Below, in pieces: positions 24,354 to 32,870 of a stretch of 41,291 bases of DNA; the first letter of the stretch is position 1, and each line of letters begins with the position of its first letter. The notes beneath the pieces are model-generated. The model was not told the origin of the DNA. It did not search any database and worked only from the letters and a program-made list of their open reading frames with translations. This DNA comes from Stenotrophomonas sepilia (lineage in GTDB: Bacteria; Pseudomonadota; Gammaproteobacteria; Xanthomonadales; Xanthomonadaceae): the NCBI RefSeq assembly GCF_003244875.1, contig NZ_LXXZ01000085.1:1-41291 (forward strand), read 5' to 3'. The position numbers and the translations under genes were made by a program.

Positions 24354-25961
24354 TCAATGCGTGATGTCGTCATGCGCCAGATCCCCCGGACGGATGGTCG
24401 GCGGCGTGGTGAAGGTGTGCGCCGGTGCCGGCGATGGCAGCGTCCACTCCAGCCCGCGTGCACCTTCCCAGCTGCGTGCTTCGGCCTTCTCGCCGTTGCG
24501 CAGCGAGGACAGCAGGATCGCGGCCATCATGAACGGCGTGACGAACATGCCGAACGCACCGATCGAGCTGATCAGGTTCCAGTCGGCAAACGCTACGCTG
24601 TAGTCCGGAATGCGGCGCGGCATGCCGGCCAGGCCGAGGAAGTGCTGCGGGAAGAACAGCAGGTTGACGAACACGATCGACCACCAGAAGTGCACCTTGG
24701 CCCACTTCTCGCTGTACATGCGCCCGGTCCACTTCGGCCACCAGTAATACACCGCCGCGATCAGCGCGAACACCGCGCCGGTCACCAGCACGTAGTGGAA
24801 ATGCGCAACCACGAAGTAGGTGTCGTGGTACTGGAAGTCGGCCGCCACGATCGCCAGCATCAGGCCGGAGAAGCCACCGATGGTGAACAGGATGACGAAG
24901 GCCACCGACCACAGCATCGGCGCCTCGAACGTCAGCGAGCCCCGCCACATGGTGCTGACCCAGTTGAACACCTTCACGCCGGTCGGGATCGAGATCAGCA
25001 TGGTGGCGAACATGAAGTAGATCTCGCCGCCCAGCGGCATGCCCACGGTGAACATGTGGTGGGCCCAGACGATGAACGACAGGAACGCGATCGCGGCGGT
25101 GGCGTACACCATCGCCTGGTAGCCGAACAGCGGCTTGCGGCTGAAGGTCGGGATGATCTCGCTGACCACGCCGAAGGCGGGCAGGATCATGATGTAGACC
25201 TCGGGATGGCCGAAGAACCAGAAGATGTGCTGGTACATCACCGGGTCACCGCCACCGGCGGCGTTGAAGAAACTGGTGCCGAAGAACTTGTCGGTCAGCA
25301 GCATGGTCACCGCACCGGCCAGCACCGGCATCACCGCGATCAGCAGGAAGGCGGTGATCAGCCAGGCCCAGCAGAAGATCGGCATCTTCAGCAGGTCGAT
25401 GCCCGGCGCGCGCATGTTCAGCACGGTGGCGATGATGTTGATCGCACCCATGATCGAGCTGATGCCGGCCACGTGGATTGCGAACACGCTGAAGGCCACG
25501 TTGTAGCCGCCCTGCAGCGACAGCGGCGGATACAGCGTCCAGCCACCGGCCGGTGCACCACCCGGCAGGAACAGCGTCAGCAGCAGCAGGCTGAAGGCCA
25601 CCGGCAGCAGCCAGAACGACCAGTTGTTCATGCGCGGCAGCGCCATGTCCGGCGCACCGATCTGCAGCGGGATCATCCAGTTGGCCAGGCCGACGAACGC
25701 CGGCATCACGCCGCCGAAGATCATCACCAGCGCATGCACGGTGGTCATCTGGTTGAAGAACTCGGGCTTGACGAACTGCAGGCCCGGCTGCGCCAGCTCG
25801 GCGCGGATCACCACGCTCATCGCCGCACCGATGATGAACATGATGAAGCTGAAACCCAGGTACAGCGTGCCGATGTCCTTGTGGTTGGTCGAGAAGAACC
25901 AACGCTCGAAGAAGCTCTGGTGGTGATGGTGATCGTCGTGCCCAACTGCCGAGTGCGCCAT
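24354..25961 (-). CDS. ctaD: cytochrome c oxidase subunit I
   Basis: This 535-residue protein has twelve membrane helices and the subunit I signatures: FSTNHKDIGTLYL, WFFGHPEVYIMILPAFG with the CuB His-Tyr pair, and VVAHFHYVL with heme ligands. It is the catalytic subunit of the aa3 oxidase, with heme a, heme a3 and CuB. A His-rich N-terminus (DDHHHH) is present. The ATG at 25961 has AGAGG upstream. It lies 59 bases after ctaC. Confidence 0.98.
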   Translation of the reverse strand: MAHSAVGHDDHHHHQSFFERWFFSTNHKDIGTLYLGFSFIMFIIGAAMSVVIRAELAQPGLQFVKPEFFNQMTTVHALVMIFGGVMPAFVGLANWMIPLQIGAPDMALPRMNNWSFWLLPVAFSLLLLTLFLPGGAPAGGWTLYPPLSLQGGYNVAFSVFAIHVAGISSIMGAINIIATVLNMRAPGIDLLKMPIFCWAWLITAFLLIAVMPVLAGAVTMLLTDKFFGTSFFNAAGGGDPVMYQHIFWFFGHPEVYIMILPAFGVVSEIIPTFSRKPLFGYQAMVYATAAIAFLSFIVWAHHMFTVGMPLGGEIYFMFATMLISIPTGVKVFNWVSTMWRGSLTFEAPMLWSVAFVILFTIGGFSGLMLAIVAADFQYHDTYFVVAHFHYVLVTGAVFALIAAVYYWWPKWTGRMYSEKWAKVHFWWSIVFVNLLFFPQHFLGLAGMPRRIPDYSVAFADWNLISSIGAFGMFVTPFMMAAILLSSLRNGEKAEARSWEGARGLEWTLPSPAPAHTFTTPPTIRPGDLAHDDITH

Positions 25962-26020
25962 TGCAAAACACCTCTCAGAATCGGTTGTCACCGCGGCCGC
26001 GAGCGGCCGCGGGCTTTACA

Positions 26021-26977
26021 TCACGCGCCGCTGGCCGCAACCGCAGGTGCGCTGCCGGCTTCGGCAGCAGCAGGTGCCGCCGGTGCTTCGATCGCAGGGG
26101 CAGCCGGTTCTGCAGGTGCCGCAGGGGGGGCGGGTTCGGCAGCCGGCGCCGGCTTGCGCTGCGCCAGCCACTGTTTGAAGTCCTCCTTGGACACCGCCTC
26201 GACCACGATCGGCATGAAGCCGTGGTCCTTGCCGCACAGCTCGGCGCACTGCCCGCGGTACACCCCGGGCTGCTCGATGCTGGTCCAGGCTTCGTTGATG
26301 AAGCCGGGGATGGCGTCCTGCTTCCAGCCCAGCGCCGGTACCCACCAGGCGTGGATCACGTCGTCGGAGGTGATGACGAAACGCACCTTGGTATCGACCG
26401 GCAACACCAGCCGGTTGTCGACGTCCAGCAGGTAGTGCGGATGGCTTTCGCGGGTCGGCACGATGCCACTTTGCCGCACGCGGTCGGACTCGCGGTCCAG
26501 GCGGCTGGTGAAGGTGACGTTCTCGCCGAGGTATTCGTACTTCCACATCCACTGGTAGCCGGTGACCTTGACCGTCATCTCGGCATCGCGGGTGTCGTAC
26601 ATCTTGATCAGGTTGGCCGTGGCCGGCCACGCCATCACGATCAGGATGATCACCGGGATCACCGTCCAGATGATCTCGGCCTTGGTGTTGTGGCTGAAGG
26701 TGGCCGCGACCGCGCCCTTGGATTTGCGGAACTTGAAGATGGCGTAGGCCATCGCCCCGAACACGATGACGCCGATCACCGTGCAGATGATCAACGACAG
26801 GTTGTTCGATTCCCAGGCCAGGCGCGAGGTCTGGGTCACCCCCTTGCCCATGTTCAGCTGCCACGGCTTGGGATCGGCCGCCTGGGCCCAGGCCGACGCC
26901 GGAATCAGTCCCCCGGTCGCCAGCATCGCGGCGACCGCGTTCACGCACTTCGTGCCCCACCTGCTGCTTTGCTTCAT
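26021..26977 (-). CDS. ctaC: cytochrome c oxidase subunit II
   Basis: This 318-residue protein has a signal peptide ending near AWAQA, two membrane helices, and a periplasmic cupredoxin domain. The CuA ligands lie in GQCAELCGKDHGFM, with an earlier His in DDVIHAWWVP. It passes electrons from cytochrome c to subunit I. A C-terminal tail of about 50 residues is almost only Ala, Pro and Glu and is not needed for the fold; no fused cytochrome c domain is present. The ATG is 11 bases after the DUF2244 stop. Confidence 0.97.
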   Translation of the reverse strand: MKQSSRWGTKCVNAVAAMLATGGLIPASAWAQAADPKPWQLNMGKGVTQTSRLAWESNNLSLIICTVIGVIVFGAMAYAIFKFRKSKGAVAATFSHNTKAEIIWTVIPVIILIVMAWPATANLIKMYDTRDAEMTVKVTGYQWMWKYEYLGENVTFTSRLDRESDRVRQSGIVPTRESHPHYLLDVDNRLVLPVDTKVRFVITSDDVIHAWWVPALGWKQDAIPGFINEAWTSIEQPGVYRGQCAELCGKDHGFMPIVVEAVSKEDFKQWLAQRKPAPAAEPAPPAAPAEPAAPAIEAPAAPAAAEAGSAPAVAASGA

Positions 26978-26988
26978 TGCCTAGACCC

Positions 26989-27465
26989 TTAGCGTCGTCG
27001 GTTGCCGCCATCGCTGGCGGCGAGCAAGCTTTCAAGTGTCTCTGCGAGCGTCTGGCGTTCGGCCGGCGCGAGGAAACTCCCCACCTCCACCTGCCGGCCG
27101 CTGGATGCCAGCCGGACCCTCTCATCGTCGGTGAGCAGGCGCACCCAGTGCGGGTGGGCCCGGAACACCGGCGATCCACCGGGTACGGGGATGACCTCCA
27201 CGTACGCCGGCACTACCCGGATCTCCTCCTGCCGTTCACCGCTGCGCCACAAGGCACGCAGCGCCGCTGCCAGCACCAGGCTGTACAGCAGCGCGAACAG
27301 GGGGGCGAATGCATTGCCGGCCCACCACCCGAGGGCGGACACCAGCCACATCGCACCCGACAACACGGTGAACAACAGGACGAACTGCCGGGCATCGAGC
27401 GCCCGTGGGGGACGCAGCCGCAGCTGCGTACCTGACCCATCCGGAGCTGGAAGCACCTCGATCAT
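26989..27465 (-). CDS. DUF2244 family membrane protein
   Basis: The 158-residue protein has two hydrophobic segments (about residues 26-47 and 50-68) and a cytoplasmic domain with RVVPAYVEVIPVPGG and RAHPHWVRLL, typical of DUF2244. The family is often found beside cox genes; its role is unknown. The ATG at 27465 fits the family. It appears to be the first gene of the oxidase operon (then ctaC, ctaD, small protein, ctaG, ctaE). Confidence 0.87.
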   Translation of the reverse strand: MIEVLPAPDGSGTQLRLRPPRALDARQFVLLFTVLSGAMWLVSALGWWAGNAFAPLFALLYSLVLAAALRALWRSGERQEEIRVVPAYVEVIPVPGGSPVFRAHPHWVRLLTDDERVRLASSGRQVEVGSFLAPAERQTLAETLESLLAASDGGNRRR

Positions 27466-27739
27466 GTCGCAACCGCGTTCCTGCCGCGGGAAACGTCTCG
27501 ATGGTAGCCCCGCCCTCTCGCAGGTAGCAAGGGTGCATTCACACATTTTCCGATGCTGCAACACAGCATGAGGTCGGCGGCACGAATGACGAATTCAGCA
27601 CAAATTTTTCCGGGTTTGCTGAACACGCCGAATCCACCACGGTTAATAGCTATCAGCCCTTCATGAAGGTGTCTGCGGGGCACTTCCGGAACCCGCAAAA
27701 TTGATTAAAATCGCCAAGTTTTCCACTGGCCGGACCGGC
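27466..27739. promoter_or_regulatory. divergent control region between DUF2244-cox operon and putA
   Basis: No gene is seen in these 274 bases. They are AT-richer than the surroundings. They contain a perfect 12-base palindrome CCTTCATGAAGG (27658-27669) and a TTCCGGAA palindrome (27684-27691) flanked by TGCGGG/CCCGCA. A TTGATTAAAAT stretch before putA may be a -10 region. The palindromes are candidate operators, perhaps for proline control of putA. Confidence 0.45.
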
Positions 27740-30700
27740 ATGAACGCACCTTCCTCCTCCCCTGCCGCCCACGACGCCCCGCGTCCGGGCGCGCTGCTGT
27801 CGCCGGAACTGCCGGCGCCCCCCAACCCGTTCCGCCAGGCCATCACCGATGCCTGGTTGAAGGACGAGGCCAACCACGTCCGCGAGCTGCTGGCGCAGGC
27901 GCGCCTGCCCGCCGAGGAACAGGCCAGGGTGCAGGCGCTGGCCGCCGACCTGGTCGGCCGCGTGCGCGTGCGTGCCAAGGACCAGGGCGCGATCGAAGCC
28001 TTCATGCGCCAGTACGACCTGGGCAGCGAAGAAGGCGTGCTGCTGATGTGCGTGGCAGAGGCCCTGCTGCGCATTCCGGACCAGGACACTGCCGACAAGC
28101 TGATCCGCGACAAGCTGGCCGATGCCGACTGGGAAAAGCACCTGGGTGGCAGCGACTCGGTGCTGGTCAATGCCTCCACCTGGGGCCTGATGCTGACCGG
28201 CAAGCTGGTGCAGATGAACGACGCCACGCGCGCCGATGCGCCCAGCGCATTCAAGCGCCTGGTCGGCCGCGTCGGTGAGCCGGTGGTGCGCCTGGCCGTA
28301 CGCCAGGCGATGAAGATCATGGGCCACCAGTTCGTGATGGGCCGCACCATCAGCGAAGCGCTGTCGCGCTCGCACAAGGGCGACAACGCCAGCTACCGCT
28401 ACTCGTTCGACATGCTCGGCGAAGGCGCGCTGACCATGAAGGATGCACTGCGCTACCTGGAAGACTACCGTCGCGCGATCCACGCCATCGGCAGTGATCA
28501 CAAGGCCCGCGGCGGCCGCCCGGACGGCGACGTCAACAACGCTCCGGGCATCTCGATCAAGCTGTCGGCGCTGTACCCCCGCTACGAGCACGCCAAGCGC
28601 GAGCGCGTGCTGAAGGACCTGGTGCCGGGCGTGCTGGAACTGGCACAGCTGGCCAAGAGCTACGGCATCGGCTGCACCGTCGACGCCGAAGAGTCCGACC
28701 GCCTGGAACTGTCGCTGGACATCATCGAGCAGGTGTTCTCCGACGCCTCTCTGGCTGGCTGGGATGGCTTCGGTGTGGTCGTACAGGCCTACCAGAAGCG
28801 CACGCCGTACACGATCGACCACCTGGCCGACATGGCACGCCGTGCCGGTCGCCGCCTCCAGGTGCGCCTGGTCAAGGGCGCCTACTGGGATGCCGAGATC
28901 AAGCGTGCGCAGATCGAAGGCTACCCGGGCTACCCGGTGTTCACCCGCAAGCAGAACACCGACGTGTCCTACCTGGCCTGCGCCAAGCGGCTGTTCACCC
29001 ATGCGGACGCGATCTACCCGATGTTCGCCACGCACAACGCGCACACGATCGCGGCCGTGCGCAGCATCGCCAACGGCGGCGTGTACGAGCACCAGAAGCT
29101 GCACGGCATGGGCGACGACCTGTACGCCGAAGTGGTGCCGGCCGACCGCTTGAACCTGCCCTGCCGCGTGTACGCCCCGGTCGGTTCGCACGAAGACCTG
29201 CTGCCGTACCTGGTGCGCCGCCTGCTGGAAAACGGCGCCAACTCCAGCTTCGTCAACCGCATCACCGACGAGCGCGTGCCGATCGCCGACCTGATCCGCG
29301 ATCCGGTCGAGATGGTCGCCTCGTTCGAATCGATTCCGCATCCCAAGATCCCGCTGCCGGTTGACCTGCTGCGCAGCCAGAACCGCGACAGGAAGAACTC
29401 CATGGGCGCCAACCTCGCCAACGACAACGAACTGCGCGCCCTGGCCGAGCAGCTCAACGCCGCCGTGAAGCCGTGGCAGGCCTCGCCGCTGGTACCGGGT
29501 GCCAACCCGGCCGGCGCCGCGCTGCCGGTGACCAACCCGGCCGACACCCGCGAGGTGGTCGGCCAGTGGCTGGCCGCCGATGCCGCCACCGTGCAGAAGG
29601 CCCTGGCCAACGCCGTGGCTGCGCAGCCGGCCTGGAACCGCACCCCGGCCGCCAGCCGCGCCGCCATCCTCGAGCACGCTGCCGACCAGCTGGAAGCGCG
29701 CATGCCGGAGTTCATGGCGCTGTGCGTGAAGGAAGCCGGCAAGAGCCTGCCCGACAGCATCGCCGAAGTGCGCGAAGCCGTGGATTTCCTGCGCTACTAC
29801 GCCAAGCAGGCGCGCGAGCAGTTCAGCCACGCCGAGAAGCTGCCCAGCCCGACCGGTGAATCCAACGAGCTGCAGCTGCACGGCCGCGGCGTGTTCGTCT
29901 GCATCAGCCCGTGGAACTTCCCGCTGGCGATCTTCCTGGGCCAGGTCGCCGCTGCTCTGGCCGCCGGCAACAGCGTCATCGCCAAGCCGGCCGAGCAGAC
30001 CAACCTGATCGGCTACTACGCGGTGAAGCTGCTGCACGATGCCGGCGTACCGGCCGAGGTGGTGCAGTTCCTGCCGGGCGACGGCGCCACCGTGGGTGCG
30101 GCGCTGACCGCCGACCCGCGCGTGGCCGGCGTGGCCTTCACCGGCTCCACCGAGACCGCCCGTGCGATCAACCGTGCGATGGCCGCGCGTGACGCCGCCA
30201 TCGGCGTGCTGATCGCCGAGACCGGTGGCCAGAACGCCTTCATCGCCGACTCCTCGGCGCTGCCGGAACAGCTGGTCAAGGACGCGATCGGTTCGGCCTT
30301 CACCTCCGCCGGCCAGCGTTGCTCGGCCGCGCGCGTGCTGTTCGTGCAGGACGACATCGCCGACAAGGTGATGACCATGCTGGCCGGCGCGATGAAGGAG
30401 CTGAAGGTTGGCAACCCGGGCCTGCTGTCTACCGACGTCGGCCCGGTGATCGATGCCGACGCGCTGAAGATCCTGCAGGACCACGCCGAGCGCATGGACC
30501 GCGAAGCGCGCCTGATCGCCGCCGCCGAGCTGTCCGCCGAAGCCGCCAATGGCACCTTCTTCGCACCGCGCGCGTATGAACTGAAGGACCTGGGCCAGCT
30601 GCAGAAGGAAGTCTTCGGTCCGGTTCTGCACGTGATCCGCTGGAAGGGCGACCAGCTCGACGCGGTGATCGACCAGATCAACGCCACCGGCTACGGCCTG

Positions 30701-30958
30701 ACCCTGGGCGTGCATTCGCGCATCGACGAGACCGTTGACCGCATCAGCAACGGCGTCCATGTCGGCAACGTGTACGTCAACCGCAACCAGATCGGCGCGG
30801 TGGTCGGCGTGCAGCCGTTCGGCGGCCAGGGCCTGTCCGGCACCGGTCCGAAGGCCGGCGGCCCGCACTACCTGCTGCGCTTTGCCACCGAAAAGACGGT
30901 GACGGTGAACACCACCGCCGCCGGCGGCAACGCCTCGCTGCTGACCCTGGGCGACTGA
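27740..30958 (+). CDS. putA: bifunctional proline dehydrogenase / L-glutamate gamma-semialdehyde dehydrogenase
   Basis: This 1072-residue PutA has an FAD-dependent proline dehydrogenase barrel (about 190-480, with YWDAEIKRAQ and the later RRLLENGANSSFVN). The aldehyde dehydrogenase domain (about 560-1030) has presumed catalytic residues Glu827 and Cys861 (GQRCSAARV). It oxidises proline to glutamate, with electrons passing to quinone and then to the respiratory chain encoded next door. There is no ribbon-helix-helix DNA-binding domain at the N-terminus and no long C-terminal extension, so it is a short type A PutA that does not regulate its own gene. The ATG at 27740 gives the normal start. 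A strong terminator follows. Confidence 0.97.
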   Translation: MNAPSSSPAAHDAPRPGALLSPELPAPPNPFRQAITDAWLKDEANHVRELLAQARLPAEEQARVQALAADLVGRVRVRAKDQGAIEAFMRQYDLGSEEGVLLMCVAEALLRIPDQDTADKLIRDKLADADWEKHLGGSDSVLVNASTWGLMLTGKLVQMNDATRADAPSAFKRLVGRVGEPVVRLAVRQAMKIMGHQFVMGRTISEALSRSHKGDNASYRYSFDMLGEGALTMKDALRYLEDYRRAIHAIGSDHKARGGRPDGDVNNAPGISIKLSALYPRYEHAKRERVLKDLVPGVLELAQLAKSYGIGCTVDAEESDRLELSLDIIEQVFSDASLAGWDGFGVVVQAYQKRTPYTIDHLADMARRAGRRLQVRLVKGAYWDAEIKRAQIEGYPGYPVFTRKQNTDVSYLACAKRLFTHADAIYPMFATHNAHTIAAVRSIANGGVYEHQKLHGMGDDLYAEVVPADRLNLPCRVYAPVGSHEDLLPYLVRRLLENGANSSFVNRITDERVPIADLIRDPVEMVASFESIPHPKIPLPVDLLRSQNRDRKNSMGANLANDNELRALAEQLNAAVKPWQASPLVPGANPAGAALPVTNPADTREVVGQWLAADAATVQKALANAVAAQPAWNRTPAASRAAILEHAADQLEARMPEFMALCVKEAGKSLPDSIAEVREAVDFLRYYAKQAREQFSHAEKLPSPTGESNELQLHGRGVFVCISPWNFPLAIFLGQVAAALAAGNSVIAKPAEQTNLIGYYAVKLLHDAGVPAEVVQFLPGDGATVGAALTADPRVAGVAFTGSTETARAINRAMAARDAAIGVLIAETGGQNAFIADSSALPEQLVKDAIGSAFTSAGQRCSAARVLFVQDDIADKVMTMLAGAMKELKVGNPGLLSTDVGPVIDADALKILQDHAERMDREARLIAAAELSAEAANGTFFAPRAYELKDLGQLQKEVFGPVLHVIRWKGDQLDAVIDQINATGYGLTLGVHSRIDETVDRISNGVHVGNVYVNRNQIGAVVGVQPFGGQGLSGTGPKAGGPHYLLRFATEKTVTVNTTAAGGNASLLTLGD

Positions 30959-30983
30959 TCGCCTGCTTGATGCGGCAAACAAG

Positions 30984-31008
30984 AAACCCCGCGAACGCGG
31001 GGTTTTTT
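30984..31008 (+). terminator. rho-independent terminator after putA
   Basis: Stem CCCCGCG/CGCGGGG (30987-30993 with 30996-31002) with a preceding AAA is followed by six T (31003-31008). Confidence 0.93.
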
Positions 31009-31021
31009 GTGCTTTGCTTCC

Positions 31022-31081
31022 TGTAGAGCCGAGCCCACGCTCGGCTTTTCCGGCACAGCCGAGCGTGGGCTCGGCGCTACA
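31022..31081. repeat. inverted SMAG REP pair overlapping the end of nadR
   Basis: A forward GTAG unit (31023-31046) and a reverse unit ending in CTAC (31055-31080) face each other. The CTA at 31077-31079 is the TAG stop of nadR on the minus strand. Confidence 0.88.
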
Positions 31082-32150
31082 GAGGCAGGGCCACACTGAA
31101 CCGGTTGTCCGCCCGCTTCGCCAGCTCACGCTGTACGCGCGCGATGCGCGTCTCCAGATCGCCTTCCAGCAGCACGTATTCGACGCCCCGCGCCTGCAGC
31201 TCGCGCACGTACCACGCATGCTGCTGCGCCCGGAATGCTTCGCCCACCCGTGTGCCGTCCTGATCGAACGGAATATCCGGCGCGCACACGAACAGCAGGT
31301 CATATGGCCGCAATGCAGCCTGCCGCAGTGCCTCCGGCGCCGTACCAGACATCCAGCCGCTGTAGCCCAGCGTCACCAGCGGCGTGGTATCGCAGAACAG
31401 CCAGCGATGCGCCCGCCGCGCGCCCTCGTCTTCATGCTGCGGCTGGGTCATTGCGATGTGAAGCAGATCATCCGGCATCAGGTCGCCGCCCTGCTGCTCC
31501 CAGAGCGTGCGGCCATACTCCGGCACCCAGGCGGTCTGCAGGCGCTCGGCCATCACCCGCGCCAGCGTGGTCTTGCCACTGGACTCGCCACCAATGAAGG
31601 CCACGCGCTGCACGTATCCGGCGTACACCTCCGGTGCGAGACCATGGCGGTGCGCGTGCGGATCGGCGCGCAGCTGGGTGCCGCACGCCTGCCCGGCGTC
31701 CAATGCGCGTTCGAGCCGCTCATGGCGTACCGGCGCACCGAAGTGCGTGGCCAGCGCCTGCGCGAAGCCGTCACCGTAGTCCTCGCCAGTGAATACCGCC
31801 TGCACCGGGCCACCGAACAGGTGCTGGCACAGCCAGGCGGTGAACTCGCGCTGCACGTACTCGCTGTCGCTGTCGTGCGGCAACACGCGTGGCGGCACGC
31901 CATGTTCGGCACACAGCGCTGCCAACCGCGCATCATCCAGCACCGCCACCGTTGCCCGGGGGAAGCGCGCACGCAACCAGCGTTCGCGGCGAGCAGCGCT
32001 GTAACCGGCAAAACCCGGCTGCGACCAGCCGATCACCAGCAGCTGCGTGCAGCGCGTGGCGGCGAAGTCGATCAGGCGTTCGTGGCCGAGGTGCAGCGGG
32101 CAGAACTTGCCCACCACCAACCCCCGCGCGACGCGCTCAGGCGGCGGCAT
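31077..32150 (-). CDS. nadR: NadR-type NMN adenylyltransferase / ribosylnicotinamide kinase
   Basis: The 357-residue protein has two domains. The N-terminal nucleotidyltransferase (GKFCPLHLGHERLI, residues 14-27) makes NAD from NMN. The C-terminal kinase with Walker A GGESSGKTT phosphorylates nicotinamide riboside. The DNA-binding domain of E. coli NadR is missing, so it is an enzyme only. The start overlaps the end of pnuC by 14 bases. The last codons run into a REP unit, whose GTAG head supplies the TAG stop. Confidence 0.93.
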   Translation of the reverse strand: MPPPERVARGLVVGKFCPLHLGHERLIDFAATRCTQLLVIGWSQPGFAGYSAARRERWLRARFPRATVAVLDDARLAALCAEHGVPPRVLPHDSDSEYVQREFTAWLCQHLFGGPVQAVFTGEDYGDGFAQALATHFGAPVRHERLERALDAGQACGTQLRADPHAHRHGLAPEVYAGYVQRVAFIGGESSGKTTLARVMAERLQTAWVPEYGRTLWEQQGGDLMPDDLLHIAMTQPQHEDEGARRAHRWLFCDTTPLVTLGYSGWMSGTAPEALRQAALRPYDLLFVCAPDIPFDQDGTRVGEAFRAQQHAWYVRELQARGVEYVLLEGDLETRIARVQRELAKRADNRFSVALPL

Positions 32151-32736
32151 CGGCTGCCTTGGCCTCGGTCCGCATCAGATGGCGCCAATGGCGCAGGGCG
32201 ACCAGCGCGTTTATCCAGAAACCGATGTAGAGGATCGAGGTCAGATGCAGGCCACGGCTGTAGTACAGCGGCACTGCCACGGTGTTCACCAGCAGCCACA
32301 CCCACCACGATTCCAGCTTGCGCCGCATCATCAGGATCTGCGCGATCACGCTCAGCACCAGCACCGCCGAATCGATGTAAGGCGCATAGGCGTTGGTCAG
32401 TCGGGTCAGCATCCAGCCGTAGCCGAACGTGGCCACCATCGCCAGCGGCGCCAGCCAGGCCCACGCACGCGGCCGCAGCGCAGTGATCGGCAGCGGCGCG
32501 CCATGGTCGCCGCGCAGCCACTGCCACCAGCCCAGCACGCTGATGGCGATGAAGAAGAACTGCAGCACCATGTCTGCATACAGGTGCGAGCGCTCGAACA
32601 CGGCCGCAAACAATGCGCAGCCGACGATGCCCAGCCACCAGGTGTGCACGTTGTTGCGACCAGCCAGCAGGATCGAGCCGGCGACGGCGATATTGGCGGC
32701 CAGCTCCAGCTGGAAGTTCGGGTCGGACAGGTTCAT
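32137..32736 (-). CDS. pnuC: nicotinamide riboside transporter PnuC
   Basis: This 199-residue protein has about seven membrane helices and PnuC-like segments such as NVHTWWLGIVGCALFA, ESWWVWLLVNTVAVPLYY and the C-terminal LHLTSILYIGFW. It takes up nicotinamide riboside, trapped by phosphorylation through NadR encoded by the overlapping next gene. The ATG at 32736 is chosen; a GTG at 32760 is possible. No clear ribosome-binding site is seen. Confidence 0.92.
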   Translation of the reverse strand: MNLSDPNFQLELAANIAVAGSILLAGRNNVHTWWLGIVGCALFAAVFERSHLYADMVLQFFFIAISVLGWWQWLRGDHGAPLPITALRPRAWAWLAPLAMVATFGYGWMLTRLTNAYAPYIDSAVLVLSVIAQILMMRRKLESWWVWLLVNTVAVPLYYSRGLHLTSILYIGFWINALVALRHWRHLMRTEAKAADAAA

Positions 32737-32750
32737 CGCACCATTGTCGC

Positions 32751-32802
32751 GTAGATCCACGTCCTGCGTCGTCGGACCCGTAGATCCATGCCATGCGTGG
32801 AT
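32751..32802. repeat. REP units with ATCCACG stem
   Basis: A GTAGATCCATGCC unit with stem (32780-32802) is preceded by a degenerate GTAGATCCACG copy at 32751-32775. They lie upstream of pnuC. Confidence 0.75.
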
Positions 32803-32811
32803 ACCCTCCGC

Positions 32812-32843
32812 AAAAAGAAAGCCCCGCTTGCGCGGGGCTCTCC
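32812..32843 (-). terminator. rho-independent terminator of the fadL-like gene
   Basis: On the minus strand, stem AGCCCCGC/GCGGGGCT with a short GCAA loop is followed by TTCTTTTT. It lies about 30 bases after the porin stop. Confidence 0.88.
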
Positions 32844-32870
32844 TCGTACTGCTTCAGGCAATCGCCCGAA

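Noticed and set aside
24303..26435. 710-residue plus-strand frame opposite ctaD and part of ctaC
   Set aside because: It is antisense to two certain oxidase genes and has a biased, His/Arg/Gln-rich composition.
27653..31303. 1216-residue open frame on the minus strand opposite putA
   Set aside because: It is exactly antisense to a certain gene, has low-complexity His/Gln/Arg/Val-rich composition, and no domain. Such frames arise from GC-rich codon bias.
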